Below, in pieces: positions 12,652 through 22,680 of a DNA stretch of 64,000 nt; position 1 is the stretch's first letter, and each line of letters starts with the position of its first letter. Source of the DNA: Oreohelix idahoensis (taxonomy: Eukaryota; Mollusca; Gastropoda; Stylommatophora; Oreohelicidae); assembly GCA_024509875.1 (NCBI GenBank), contig JAMPIV010000592.1, positions 124,001 to 188,000 of the forward strand, in the 5' to 3' direction. The position numbers were made by a program, and so were the translations under genes. The notes beneath the pieces are model-generated. The model saw nothing but the letters and a program-made list of their open reading frames with translations, made no database searches and had not been told where the DNA came from.

Positions 12652-15600
12652 CTTACTTACTTACTTAGTCGTTCCTCTTCTACCGTGAGGTGTAGAGGTT
12701 TGGAAGAGAGAGCGCCAGACTATCCTATCGGCTGTCTTTTTCCTGGCCTGGTTCCATTCTAGTCCTCGGTCCTTCAAAGATTGTCTAATATTGTCCTCCC
12801 AGCGGACTCTGGGTCGTCCTGGAGGTCTGGATCCCTGGCTCTTTGTTTCCCATGCTTGTCGTGGTAGCCGATCTTCTCCCATTCTGCAGACATGGCCAAA
12901 CCATCTTAGTTGGGACTGTTCTATTTGGGTCTGCAGCGGGTGGGATTTTAGGCCTTGACGTATCGTCTGGTTGCGGACCATGTCTCTTCTTGTTACTTCA
13001 ACCACCTTCCTCAGATACCTCATTTCTGAGGTTTGAATCTGGCTTTTGTGGGTTGTAGTCATTGCCCATGACTCGCATCCATATGTCAAGACTGGGACAT
13101 AGGTGGAGCGGTATACAGCCATCTTCGTTTTCTTACCAACCTCTTTCTTGCTGAGGAATCCTCGATTTATGGCCTGATAAAGTCTCCCAGCCGCTGCTTT
13201 TCGAGTGGCCAACTCTTCTTTGATGCCCCCCTTTCGGTCTATAATAGCTCCGAGATATTTAAAGTGGTCGACCTGCTCCAGGACCTGTTCTCCCAACTTA
13301 ATCTGATGTTTTCTTTCTTCTCGTGATATCACCATGGATTTTGTTTTAGAGCTGCTTATGACCATCCCTCTCTTCTCCAGCTCTTCCTTCCAGACTTGCA
13401 GGTTGGATTGGAGATGTGTCTCTGATTTAGCAATCAGGACAACATCATCAGCAAATGCTAGCTCTGAAATACAGACCTGTCTCATCTTCCAGTACCCCAC
13501 TGAATACTTTCTTGTTCTCTCCTTACATGCCTTGATGACATCGTCCATGAGGAGTATGAAAAGATAAGGTGACAGGATATCGCCTTGTCTTACACCAGTG
13601 GTGGTCCTGAACTCTTCTGACTTATAGTTTGCTGTCCTCACATAATTTCTGCAAGACTTGTAGAAGCTCTGTATAGCATGAATCAGAGGTGCTGGAATGT
13701 TCTTCCTTGCCAAACAGTCCCAAAGTTTGCTCCAGGGGACCCTGTCAAACGCCTTTTCCAGATCTATGAAACAAAGATGGATCTCACTCTTGTACTCAAG
13801 GGCCTTTTCACTCAGCTGCCTGAGTGTGAAGATTAGGTCTTGAGTACTTCGGTTTGCTCGGAATCCGCACTGGGCTTCATCCAATTGTGGCTCAGCTAGG
13901 CATCGGAGTCTCTGCTCTAGGATTCTAGAGTAGATTTTACCAGGGACACTGAGAAGGGATATGCCTCTGTGGTTTCCACATTGTCGATTGTCACCCTTTT
14001 TGAAAATCGGTGTTATGATGGCAATCTCCCAATCCTTTGGTATGGCCTTGTTGCACCATGCTGCCTGTAGGACCCTTAGGAGTAATAGGTCGCCTGATGC
14101 TCCCATGTACTTAACCATTTCTGGTGTTATACCATCATGCCCTGCTGCTTTGCCCATCTTGATTTTCTCCAGTGCTGCCTTCAGTTCTTCCATCTTTATG
14201 TCATCTTCATCACCATTTGTATCCTCTTCTGTGCTAGTGGTTATCATTTCTGATGCTCTACCTTGCTCACCATCAAGGAGTTCTGAGAAATATTCTTTCC
14301 ATCTTTCCATTACTTCCTTCGGGGCAGTAAGCAATTTGCCTTGCTTGTCCTTTATAAATTTAAGAGGGCATTGTTTTTCCTTCCTCATGTTCTTTAGGGT
14401 CTTATAGAACAATTTCTGGTTTTCTTGCGCATCCTTTTCTAGCTTTTCTCCAAATTCTTCCCAGGACTTCTGTTTTGCTGCTAGCACCTTGTTCTTTGCT
14501 TCTGTTCTGAGTATCACATATTCTCTATATTTCTCTATTTGTCCTGCTGTGTTTTTAGCTCCTAAATATTGTTTCCATGCCATTTTCTTTAATCTTATTT
14601 TCTCTTTGACTTCCTCTGTCCACCAAGGTGTCCTCTTTCTCTTGTTCCCAAGTCGGACTTCACCACATGCTTCTGCAGCAGCTGTCTTTATGATGTCCTT
14701 GAATTTAAGCCACAGGGTTTCCAAGTCATCAGGTTGTTCTTCTGTGTTTCTCACCGCTGTAGCAATAAGCCCCTGATATCTGGTCTTAATTTCTGGCTCT
14801 TTCAGCTTGTAGGTCTTAATGCTCATTTCTTCCGTTCGTTTACTTGGTTTCTTGCGTGGTGCTGGACAGTTCCTAGGCTGAGCAACTCTTTCAGTTGTTC
14901 TTTTGATTGTAAGCAGGTAGTGATCACTTCCAATCTCTGGCCCCCTCCAGACTCTAGCATCCCGGACATATTTGAATGAGCTCCTCCTAACAATGGCATA
15001 GTCGATCACTGACTTCTCATTCTTTGTTGGTTCACACCTAGTGTATGCATGTATGCGCTTATGGGGGAACTTTGTGTTGGTAATGATCAGATTCTGCTCA
15101 CTGCAGAATCTGAGGAGTCGCTTTCCATTGTCATTGAGAGTATCTTCTCCATATCTTCCGATAACTCCACCCCATCTAGCATGGTCATTTCCAACTCTGG
15201 CATTGAAATCTCCGAGCATGATAATTTCATCTAGGCAGTCATCCACTGTCCTTTGAAGCAGCTCGAAGAATTCTTCCTTGACCTCTGCTCTCTCATCCTC
15301 ATTTGGCCCATACACTATGACCAGGTTGACTATGGTTTCTCCTTCTTTTAGTTTTACAACCATAATGCGCTCCGAGACAAAGTTCCATCCCTTGATACTA
15401 TCTTTCTGGTTTTTGGCCACAATGCAACCCACACCCCCTTTAGCTCTTTCAGATGTGGGTACACCACTGTATAGCAGAGTGTTGCCATCGAGATCCATGA
15501 CTCCTTGTCCCTTTTTCTTTGTTTCGGTAATAGCCAGGATTTCTAGTTTTGCTTTCCTCATCTCTTCCATCAGCTCCTCTTCTTTCCCATTTATACTTCT

Positions 15601-15814
15601 TGTGTTCCATGTTCCATAAGTCGTAGTCCGTTCCAGTTCGTCGCCTTTAGAATCAGTCCGGTTTTCTCTCTTATATTGCTTGTAATCATAGTTTAAGACA
15701 AACAGGTGATTGGCCTGTTGTGCCTTTGCATGGTGGAGGGGCTGCCTCCTTACGGCCTCCATGCAGGCCGCCCTCCTCCTTTTTCATCTGGGCTTGGGAC
15801 CGGCATAGGCGGAG
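12652..15814 (-). mobile_element. Full-length RTE-type LINE, (TAAG)n tail (RTE copy 1)
   Basis: A 3163-bp element bounded by a 17-bp target duplication, TTCCCAGTTATAGTCTA, at 12635-12651 and 15815-15831. The minus strand starts CTCCGCC... and ends in TAAG repeats. Length, a single ORF, very short UTRs and a microsatellite-like tail are all typical of the RTE clade. Other copies in the window are 41699-45092 (full length), 16606-17629 and 34557-34753 (both 5'-truncated). Confidence 0.95.
12661..15762 (-). CDS. RTE endonuclease-reverse transcriptase, intact 1033-codon ORF
   Basis: One uninterrupted frame encodes both enzymes of target-primed retrotransposition. The N-terminal apurinic-type endonuclease shows its catalytic residues in order: WNTRSING (Asn53), ITETK (Glu80), GDFNAR (Asp185, Asn187) and SDH (279-281). 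The reverse transcriptase follows, with [10 protein letters not shown] near 598, motif [10 protein letters not shown] (Asp667), motif [15 protein letters not shown] from 722 and motif C FADD (770-773). The C-terminus has the usual RWFGHVCRM and [12 protein letters not shown] stretches. The start is at 15762, just inside the 5' end; a later in-frame Met near codon 65 is possible. The stop falls inside the TAAG tail region. No inactivating change is visible, so the copy may be competent. The 5' UTR is only about 50 bp. Confidence 0.93.
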   Translation of the reverse strand: MEAVRRQPLHHAKAQQANHLFVLNYDYKQYKRENRTDSKGDELERTTTYGTWNTRSINGKEEELMEEMRKAKLEILAITETKKKGQGVMDLDGNTLLYSGVPTSERAKGGVGCIVAKNQKDSIKGWNFVSERIMVVKLKEGETIVNLVIVYGPNEDERAEVKEEFFELLQRTVDDCLDEIIMLGDFNARVGNDHARWGGVIGRYGEDTLNDNGKRLLRFCSEQNLIITNTKFPHKRIHAYTRCEPTKNEKSVIDYAIVRRSSFKYVRDARVWRGPEIGSDHYLLTIKRTTERVAQPRNCPAPRKKPSKRTEEMSIKTYKLKEPEIKTRYQGLIATAVRNTEEQPDDLETLWLKFKDIIKTAAAEACGEVRLGNKRKRTPWWTEEVKEKIRLKKMAWKQYLGAKNTAGQIEKYREYVILRTEAKNKVLAAKQKSWEEFGEKLEKDAQENQKLFYKTLKNMRKEKQCPLKFIKDKQGKLLTAPKEVMERWKEYFSELLDGEQGRASEMITTSTEEDTNGDEDDIKMEELKAALEKIKMGKAAGHDGITPEMVKYMGASGDLLLLRVLQAAWCNKAIPKDWEIAIITPIFKKGDNRQCGNHRGISLLSVPGKIYSRILEQRLRCLAEPQLDEAQCGFRANRSTQDLIFTLRQLSEKALEYKSEIHLCFIDLEKAFDRVPWSKLWDCLARKNIPAPLIHAIQSFYKSCRNYVRTANYKSEEFRTTTGVRQGDILSPYLFILLMDDVIKACKERTRKYSVGYWKMRQVCISELAFADDVVLIAKSETHLQSNLQVWKEELEKRGMVISSSKTKSMVISREERKHQIKLGEQVLEQVDHFKYLGAIIDRKGGIKEELATRKAAAGRLYQAINRGFLSKKEVGKKTKMAVYRSTYVPVLTYGCESWAMTTTHKSQIQTSEMRYLRKVVEVTRRDMVRNQTIRQGLKSHPLQTQIEQSQLRWFGHVCRMGEDRLPRQAWETKSQGSRPPGRPRVRWEDNIRQSLKDRGLEWNQARKKTADRIVWRSLFQTSTPHGRRGTTK

Positions 15815-16280
15815 TTCCCAGTTATAGTCTAAGTAGTTTTTATTTTTAGTTCTCTGTATACTTTACACGTTTTTGTTGGAGCCTTGAACAACTTATATGC
15901 ATGTCTGCCTTTCAGATTTTTATCCCATACTGCTGTCCAATAATCACTAGTCAACAACCAAAATGTACCAGAAATGAAAATAGCTGATCTTAACTAATTT
16001 TGGTGTGCTGAAAACGAAAATGACATTAAAAAATGTTGATTGGCTCTAGTTTTCAAGATATATGCTACTAGTTTATTTAATTACGGTCAATTTATATATA
16101 TGACGCAACTGTTGTGGGCGATTGCATAATTTTTTCTAATGACCAATAAAAATGTAACTAGAAGTTGATGATGCAATCCTACCTATGATTCCATCACCTT
16201 TGTGTATAAATATCTTATCTCTGATAAAATTTTGCCATTAGTTAGTGCATTTGTCCTTATCAAAAGTATCGTAGTTAGAA

Positions 16281-19004
16281 ATGCCTAGGACATGTGTGAA
16301 CAGTGCCAATAATTTCTGTTATATATGTGGTGTGGGGACATTTCTATCACAAAAACGAAATATAACTAAAGTAATTAAGAAGGCGTACAGTTTGTATTTT
16401 GGCTGCAGAATAGGAGATCAAGATAAGAGCTGGGCGCCACACATATGCTGCAATACATGTGCAGCACATCTTAAACTGTGGTTGACTGGCAAAAGGCAAG
16501 CTATGCCTTTTGCAGTCCCAATGATTTGGAGAGAGCCCACTGATCATCTCAACAACTGTTACTTTTGCATGGTCCCTCCAATTGGGAAAGGCATATCAAA
16601 GAAGATACAGAGCTTCTACAAGTCTTGCAGAAATTATGTGAGGACAGCAAACCATAAGTCAGAAGAGTTCAGGACCACCACTGGTGTAAGACAAGGTGAT
16701 ATCTTATCACCTTACCTCTTCATACTCCTTATGGACGATGTCATCAAGGCATGTAAGGAGAGAACAAGAAAGTATTCAGTGGGGTACTGGAAGATGAGAC
16801 AGGTCTATATTTCAGAGCTGGCATTTGCTGATGATGTTGCCCTGATTGCTAAATCAGAGGCACATCTCCAATCCAACCTGCAAGTCTGGAAGGAAGAGCT
16901 GGAGAAGAGAGGGATGGTCATAAGCAGCTCTAAAACAAAATCCATGGTGATATCACGAGAAGAAAGAAGACATCAGATTAAGCTGGGAGAACAGGTCCTG
17001 GAGCAGGTCGACCACTTTAAATACCTCGGAGCTATTATAGACCGAAAGGGAGGCATCAAAGAAGAGTTGGCCACTCGAAAAGCAGCAGCTGGGAGACTTT
17101 TTCAGGCCATAAATCGAGGATTCCTCAGCAAGAGAGAGGTTGGTAAGAAAACGAAGATGGCTGTATACCGCTCCACCTATGTCCCAGTCTTGACATATGG
17201 ATGCGAGTCATGGGCAATGACTACAACCCATAAAAGCCAGATCCAAACCTCAGAAATGAGGTATCTGAGGAAGGTGGTTGAAGTAACAAGAAGAGACATG
17301 GTACGCAACCAGACGATACGTCAAGGCCTAAAATGCCACCCCCTACAGACCCAAGTAGAACAGTCCCAACTAAGATGGTTTGGCCATGTCTGCAGAATGG
17401 GAGAAGATCGGCTACCACGACAAGCATGGGAAACAAAGAGCCAAGGATCCAGACCCCCAGGACGACCCAGAGTCCGCTGGGAGGACAACATTAGACAATC
17501 TTTGAAGGACCGAGGACTAGAATGGAACCAGGCCAGGAGGAAGACAGCCGATAGAATAGTCTGGCGCTCTCTCTTCCAAACCTCTACACCTCACGGTAGA
17601 AGGGGAACGACTAAGTAAGTAAGTAAGTAATATCAAAGAAGAAAAAATGGACTCTGGAATATCCAAACATCCCCTCTGCAATACGTCCGGTACCACATGG
17701 CGATGACCTACCAGTTCCCAAAGTGCCAGAATCATTTTCAGCTGCTTCCACTGATGAAGAAGAGGACGTTGGTGGTCCTGAACCATCAACCTCAAGCGAC
17801 CCAGATTTTGAGAACTACATTCACTAAACCACACTTAATAACCCAAGGTAAACTGAATGATCTTGTAAGAGATCTGAATTTACCGAAGAACAAGGCGGAG
17901 AATTTGGGTTCCAGATTGCAACAGTGGAATCTCCTGGCAGAAGATGTTACAATTTCTGTGTATAGGAACCGCCAGAAGCCGCTTATTACATTATTTTTCA
18001 AAGAGGGTGACCTTTCTGCGTGCCACAACATTTCTGGTTTAATGGCAGCCCTCAAAATCAATTACATACCAGAAGAGTGGAGGCTTTTCATTGATTCACC
18101 CAAGACGAGTCTTAAAGCTGTTTTGTTGAATAATGGTAATGTGTTACCATCAATTCCAGTTGGTCATGCAGTTCATATGAAAGAAACTTATGAAAACATT
18201 AAGCAGCTTTTGAAGTGTATAAACTACGATCATCATCATTGGTCACTTTGCGGTGACTTAAAAGTGGTCGCTCTTTTGCTTGGACTACAGGGTGGATACA
18301 CCAAGTACTGTTGCTTTCTCTGTGAGTGGGATAGCCGTGCACGAAGTGACCATTACATCAGAAGACATTGGCCAATCAGGCAGTCATTGCAGCCTGGCAT
18401 TAAGAACGTTAAGAACCCAGCACTTGTCGACACCAGCAAGATTTTGTTGCCACTCTTGCACATTAAGCTGGGTCTCATGAAAAACTTTGTCAAAGCAATG
18501 GAGAAAACAGATGAGGCTTTCAAATACCTCATCAGAAAATTTCCAAGAATGAGTGAAGCTAAAATAAGAGAGGGAGTATTTGTTGGTCCGCAAATTCGAA
18601 AACTTCTTCATGATGACGAGTTTCTTTGCGTGTTGCATGGCAAGGAAAAAGCAGCAGGGCTAGCATTTAAGTCAGTGGTGGACAATTTTCTTGGAAACAA
18701 CAGATCTGATAATTACAATGAAATTGTAGAAAATCTCCTTCTGAAGTATAAGAGTCTTGGCTGCAACATGTCTTTGAAAATTCATTTTCTGGATTCTCAT
18801 CTGGATTTCTTTACGTCAAACTGTGGAGCGGTCAGTGATGAGCATGGTGAACGATTTCACCAGGACATTGCTGCTATGGAGACAAGGTATCAAGGCAATT
18901 GGAGCCCTTCAGTGCTTGCTGATTACTGTTGGACTGTGACAAGAGACACCTCATCGATTGACTACAAGAAGCAAGCAAAGAGAGCTCGAACAGCGACTGA
19001 ATAA
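16281..19004 (+). pseudogene. Transposase-like protein with N-terminal zinc-finger region, disrupted
   Basis: The first exon-like part (16281-16605) starts MPRTCVNSANNFCYICG and has Cys pairs (CYIC, CCNTC, CYFC) and WAPHICCNTC, resembling an N-terminal zinc-binding domain. An RTE insertion at 16606-17629 cuts the frame after GISKK. The same frame resumes at 17643 as KKWTLEYPNIPSAIRP. A one-base shift around 17820-17830 then leads into the main body (to 19004), with NDLVRDLNLPKNKAE, LCGDLKVVALLLGLQGG, CCFLCEWDSR and DEHGERFHQDIA. The Asp in GDLKV followed by a CxxC motif suggests a DDE-type core (inference). I recall similar uncharacterised proteins from arthropods and other invertebrates, but I do not know a function. 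Confidence 0.75.
16606..17629 (+). mobile_element. 5'-truncated RTE insertion (RTE copy 3)
   Basis: The target duplication ATATCAAAGAAGA (13 bp) lies at 16593-16605 and 17630-17642. The copy begins within the RT domain, just before [12 protein letters not shown], and runs through FADD to the TAAG tail. Its reading frame is open and happens to join the transposase frame, creating a chimeric 445-codon ORF. It is nearly identical to the matching part of copy 2 (44070-45092). Confidence 0.95.
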
Positions 19005-19360
19005 TGACGGAATGGGTTCAAATGTGCCTTTTAAAACATGATATGTGAACTTTAAATAATGTTTTATTTTTTCTATCATTTTATGTTGAAATATCAATTA
19101 ATTGAGTATGTAACCACAATTTTTATAATGCTAAAGTAGAAAGACTAGCTGTTCACCCCAGAGAATTAAACAAGCATACATTATTTGTATTACTGTAATA
19201 TAAATTCATCATTTAAAAAAAAACCAGAGCCATTTGGTGAATTTCATTATGATATTTGAAATCAGCATGTCAAAATCAATAAGAAATGGTATATTTAATT
19301 TCTGGTACAAATAACTTTTGAAAATTTGTTGACTAGTGATTAGTTTCTATTCTTTTAATT

Positions 19361-19393
19361 CTTCTTCTTCGTTCACCCTCAGATGTTAACTTG
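19361..19393. mobile_element. 33-bp minimal retro-insertion (SINE-G/LINE tail)
   Basis: A 14-bp duplication, CTATTCTTTTAATT, at 19347-19360 and 19394-19407 flanks just 33 bp that start CTTCTTCTTCGTTC. This is the complement of a GAA tail plus a few bases of the element end. It looks like an insertion aborted almost immediately after priming. Confidence 0.8.
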
Positions 19394-20204
19394 CTATTCT
19401 TTTAATTCAGCTTTTGATCTCTGTTATACTTATCCCCACATTTATTTGATTTCTATTAGATCTAATTTTCTGGCTTCTGGATCTGCCTTTTCATTTTCTT
19501 CTATGCATACATGTGAAGGTACCCAAGCTATTGAAGCGGAACATCCTCTCGAGCAGGACACGGGAAGACTCTTGCTGAGAAATTTTAGGTGAACACCTGA
19601 CATATACAAGTTTCTATATCTGGCCTACTGCATTCTCGTAAGACTTCTTTTAGTTTGAATTGCTGAAAATGAGTCTATTAAAATTGCCAGAGATTTCTAG
19701 AGCTTTCAGAATTGCAACCATCTCTGATGTGAAAACAGATATATGATCTGTGATACTATAGCCTTTTACCATTTTACCAATATATACCTGATTCTTAATG
19801 GGGTTCTTCTCCATGTTGTGTAATTAATCCCTGCAATTTCTATCCTGTTTTTTCACCATGTCTTTGACCAGAAATCTGAAATTTTAGCACTGTTCTATAG
19901 TTGCAGAGACATTAAGTGATGTCACCATGGATTCAAAGTAGTGTGCACATGCAGGTTCTATAGTTGCAGAGACATAAAGTGATGTCACCTTAAATTTAAA
20001 GTTGTGTGCACATGCAGAACTCATGAGATTATATCTCTGGCATTGATGATTAATGATGACAGCATTTACATATGACAAAGTTTTATATTTTTTTTTCTGC
20101 TCTTTCATGGACAATGATAATTCTAGACCAAAGTTCCTTAACCTGTGGTCCATGGTTACCAGTCCGCAAATGGACTCTAGAGGGGTCCATGTACTTAACC
20201 TAAA

Positions 20205-20700
20205 ATTTGGGGGTCACAGTGGCTAAGAGGTACGGCTTCTGCCTCAAATTCTAGAGCTACGGGGTTCGATTCCCAGTAGATGGAATATAATTTATTGACA
20301 TTTTTTCAGAACTAGTGGTCCTAATGATGTCACACTTCCCCTCTGGTCTCCTGGGTGGTGAGATCGGATGCCTAGCCTTTTCGGATAAGGGCGAAAAAAT
20401 AGAAGATCGAGTGTGCAAGTTGCGCACATTAAAAATCCCACAGCAGTTGGAAATCGTAAAGAGTAGGCCTTTCAGGCTGCTGCCCTGACAAAATTTAAAA
20501 GTTTGAAACCTACCCACCACAAAAATATTTAAAGAATGCGTGATTCCTATATGCACACATTAGGATTCTCGCTGGGGCTACGGAGTTTTTGCACTGTGCT
20601 GAGATCCTCCTTGTGTGATTTAGGGGAGGAAATCGGAGCACTGATGGAGTTGTCCGTGAGCAATGAAGATAGTCCTTGAAAACAAAACTGAAATTTATAC
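20205..20700 (+). mobile_element. tRNA-derived SINE (SINE-T2)
   Basis: The head reads as a degenerate tRNA: GTGGCTAAGAGGTACGG in the box A position and GGGTTCGATTCCC, a perfect polymerase III box B, about 35 bases later (near 20262). The 3' body runs to about 20690. No target duplication is certain. It lies inside the hAT-type MITE. Confidence 0.7.
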
Positions 20701-20775
20701 TTTTTTAATTATGCTTTTATGTACAATTCTTCTTTCTTGTTCGTCCTGAAAAGGACATTGGTTGCGTTGTGTCCG

Positions 20776-22295
20776 TGTTGAGGATGGTTGCATGGTTTGC
20801 AAGCATCTGGGTTTGAGCTCAATTCAGATGGTTGCACCATGAAACACCTCGGCTGAATAAATAAATGAAATAGATCGCATATATTGATGCATGACGCGTT
20901 AGACACAGTAACGACATTCGTTGTGTGGTCTGCGGGCCTTATGGCCGTGTTTTCAAATGTGTGGCATGGCCACTTATCCAAAGTGTTTCGAATGTGTAGC
21001 ATAGCCACTTATCCAAGTGTATAACCGTCTGTGTTCGGGCTTTTAAGCCGATATAATAATATGTGGATAATGACCTGAGAGTCGTTGTGTGGCCTTCAAG
21101 GCAAATGGCAGTGTTTCAAAATATGTGGCAGGGCCACTTAGCCAAAGTGTTTTAAAGATGTGGTATAACCACTCAAATGTGATAGTGCATAACTAGAACG
21201 TTATATTTAAAGCAGAAATAAAGAATGTATAAGGACCCTTGAGACTAAAAATATAAGACGGCAATATTAGCCGCAATAATTTATGATTAACGTAAGTCGT
21301 AAAATATGAAACGCAGTTAGAATATGTAGGGCTGATTAACCCTGGCTTTGAATGTCAAATAAATTAATATATTAGACAGTGTATCTAATAGAATTAGCAG
21401 AATGTTTAATTCTGTATAAATATAAGAATTATGCCAAACAGTTTTGGTGGAAATATAATCGAACGTTAATTATAACGATAATGTATCGGACATGCAATGT
21501 CTGTGAAATATATAGACTCTACGCTATAATGTATCCAGTGCTCTTGATGTAAACGATATTAAGTAGTGTCTTTAATTCATGGTGGAAGAATGAATCCTTA
21601 TTAAATAATTATGTCGTCAAAAACTGGTCTTATGCAATAACGTATTCAAGGTTCCAGTTATGACTGTTTTTATGAAGAATGACCATTGACCTTCAAATGA
21701 ATACACACGCTGTCACACTGGTAATATGAAATGAAACGATATAACACGGTCATTCAAATATATATGAACTTTTATTGAAAGCACGTTTAAAATGCAATTA
21801 CTTGAAAGAAGTATCAAAAGAATCCAGGGTTGTAATCAATATCGATACCGGGTGGAACACAGAACAGATGATCAAATAATTTTTTTTTTTTTTTTCGTAC
21901 GCCTGCTAATACTCGAGGCGAAATCTCAGGTTATTGTTAATGTCTAACCTGACATTGATTTTACGTGAGTATCCCTTTTCTTGTGCAGAGACAGGTGTCC
22001 CTCGCCATTCAGGCAGATACTCGCCGATTTCGGAGGTACCCATTAGAGCTGGGTCGGCTCAGGAGCCGCCAATCCCTGGTCGACGACACTCCTTCAAATG
22101 TCCTCACCAAGTCTCGAGTTAATCCAGTCCGATTCCCGGTCGACGAAAAATCCTCAAATGCCGTCGCCCGGGTTTGATCCTGAATCACCTGGTCGCCAGA
22201 GCGGTGTTGTAACCACTACGCTAGCGCGGCTCCAAATAATTGTATGAAACATAATACTAGACTAACCCATCTAAATCAGTGAAAAGCCCATAACA
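20776..22295. mobile_element. Solo LTR, family L (copy A), interrupted by a SINE
   Basis: It starts TGTTGAGGAT and ends GCCCATAACA, with TG...CA termini, and has a perfect 5-bp duplication, GTCCG, at 20771-20775 and 22296-22300. This is the signature of an LTR retrotransposon reduced to one LTR by recombination. Without the SINE it is about 1.16 kb. It is homologous along its length to 24715-25741 but well diverged. It contains repeats of GTGGCATGGCCAC-type palindromes and many short hairpins. Confidence 0.9.
21882..22232 (-). mobile_element. tRNA-derived SINE with poly(A) tail (SINE-T1 copy 1)
   Basis: The target duplication CAAATAATT lies at 21873-21881 and 22233-22241. On the minus strand the head is GGAGCCGCGCTAGCGTAGTGG with a box A-like TAGCGTAGTGGTTA and box B-like GGATTCAAACCCGG. 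The tail is a run of A. The copy is the reverse orientation of the one at 23969-24333. Confidence 0.9.
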
Positions 22296-22680
22296 GTCCG
22301 TTTACAGCGAAGCTATGGTATTTGCGCCTTTCGGCCGACACATCCAACTTCTGCACGGCATTTTATGGGACCGGGTTTGCCTTCCCTCTTTGATCCCTAC
22401 TCCTCAGCCAGACTGCAGTGATGCAGCCTGTTTCCAGGACCACCACGTGGAGGTGGAGTAGGGTCTTGGTCAGCTCTGGTTCGCTGACCCTGATGCAGGC
22501 AGTCAAGCTATGGGACGCTTACTGCATTCCTCACTTTTGATGCATCTTGGGTCCCTTATGTACAATTGATTTTTTCAAGAAGGGGTCCACAGCCTTTATT
22601 GGACAAAGGGGTCCATATCCCTCATCGGACAATCAAAGGGGTCCATGGCATAAAAATGGTTAAGAGACCCTGTTTTAGAT

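Larger units (their letters stand above)
15945..19338 (+). mobile_element. DNA transposon of unassigned superfamily, split by an RTE
   Basis: Inverted ends CACTAGTCAACAA at 15945-15957 and 19326-19338 are followed inside by GTACCAGAAAT on both sides. Outside, the symmetrical TAAT/ATTA flanks leave the duplication ambiguous. Alignment with LINE-I copy 1 (8761-8800) fits a 2-bp AT target duplication best; TA with two extra terminal bases is the alternative. After removing the RTE and one duplication (1037 bp) the element is about 2.36 kb. It carries a DDE-like transposase gene (next entry). The CACTA start recalls CACTA/EnSpm elements, but I cannot assign it. Confidence 0.8.
10640..19800 (-). 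mobile_element. I-like LINE (LINE-I copy 2), exploded by nested insertions
   Basis: When the inserted elements are mentally removed, the pieces 10640-10754, 12466-12651, 15832-15944 and 19341-19800 read as one minus-strand LINE end of roughly 870 bp. It carries the RNase H region on the right (matching 8640-9160), then a zinc-knuckle-like PYCEECLQENNIKHFL segment, then the C-terminus. Junctions are exact, because each insertion has its own terminal repeats or target duplication. The insertions are hAT (10755-12465), RTE (12652-15814) and a DNA transposon (15945-19338). Confidence 0.75.
20729..22555 (-). mobile_element. SINE-G copy 2, split by a solo LTR
   Basis: A 12-bp duplication, TTATGTACAATT, at 20717-20728 and 22556-22567 frames this copy. 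Its halves (20729-20775 and 22296-22555) match the ends of the copies at 9444-9753 and 48679-48978. The 1.5-kb gap is the solo LTR. Confidence 0.9.
20129..22672. mobile_element. hAT-type non-autonomous element (MITE) hosting four nested insertions
   Basis: The left end CAAAGTTCCTTAACC...GGTCCATGG and right end (read inward) CAGGGTCTCTTAACC...CCATGGACCCC are inverted repeats of the hAT style. The flanking 8-mers TTCTAGAC (20121-20128) and TTTTAGAT (22673-22680) agree at six of eight positions, as expected for an old 8-bp duplication. GGGGTCCAT motifs recur internally. No transposase is present. Confidence 0.75.

Noticed and set aside
16281..17618. 445-codon ORF joining a Cys-rich N-terminus to reverse transcriptase
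   Set aside because: A perfect 13-bp target duplication shows the RT part is an inserted RTE; the fusion is accidental.
15941..19342. Mariner (TA duplication) assignment for the transposon at 15945-19338
   Set aside because: TA is compatible with the ends, but the transposase does not resemble Tc1/mariner, and alignment to the sister LINE fits a 2-bp AT duplication better.
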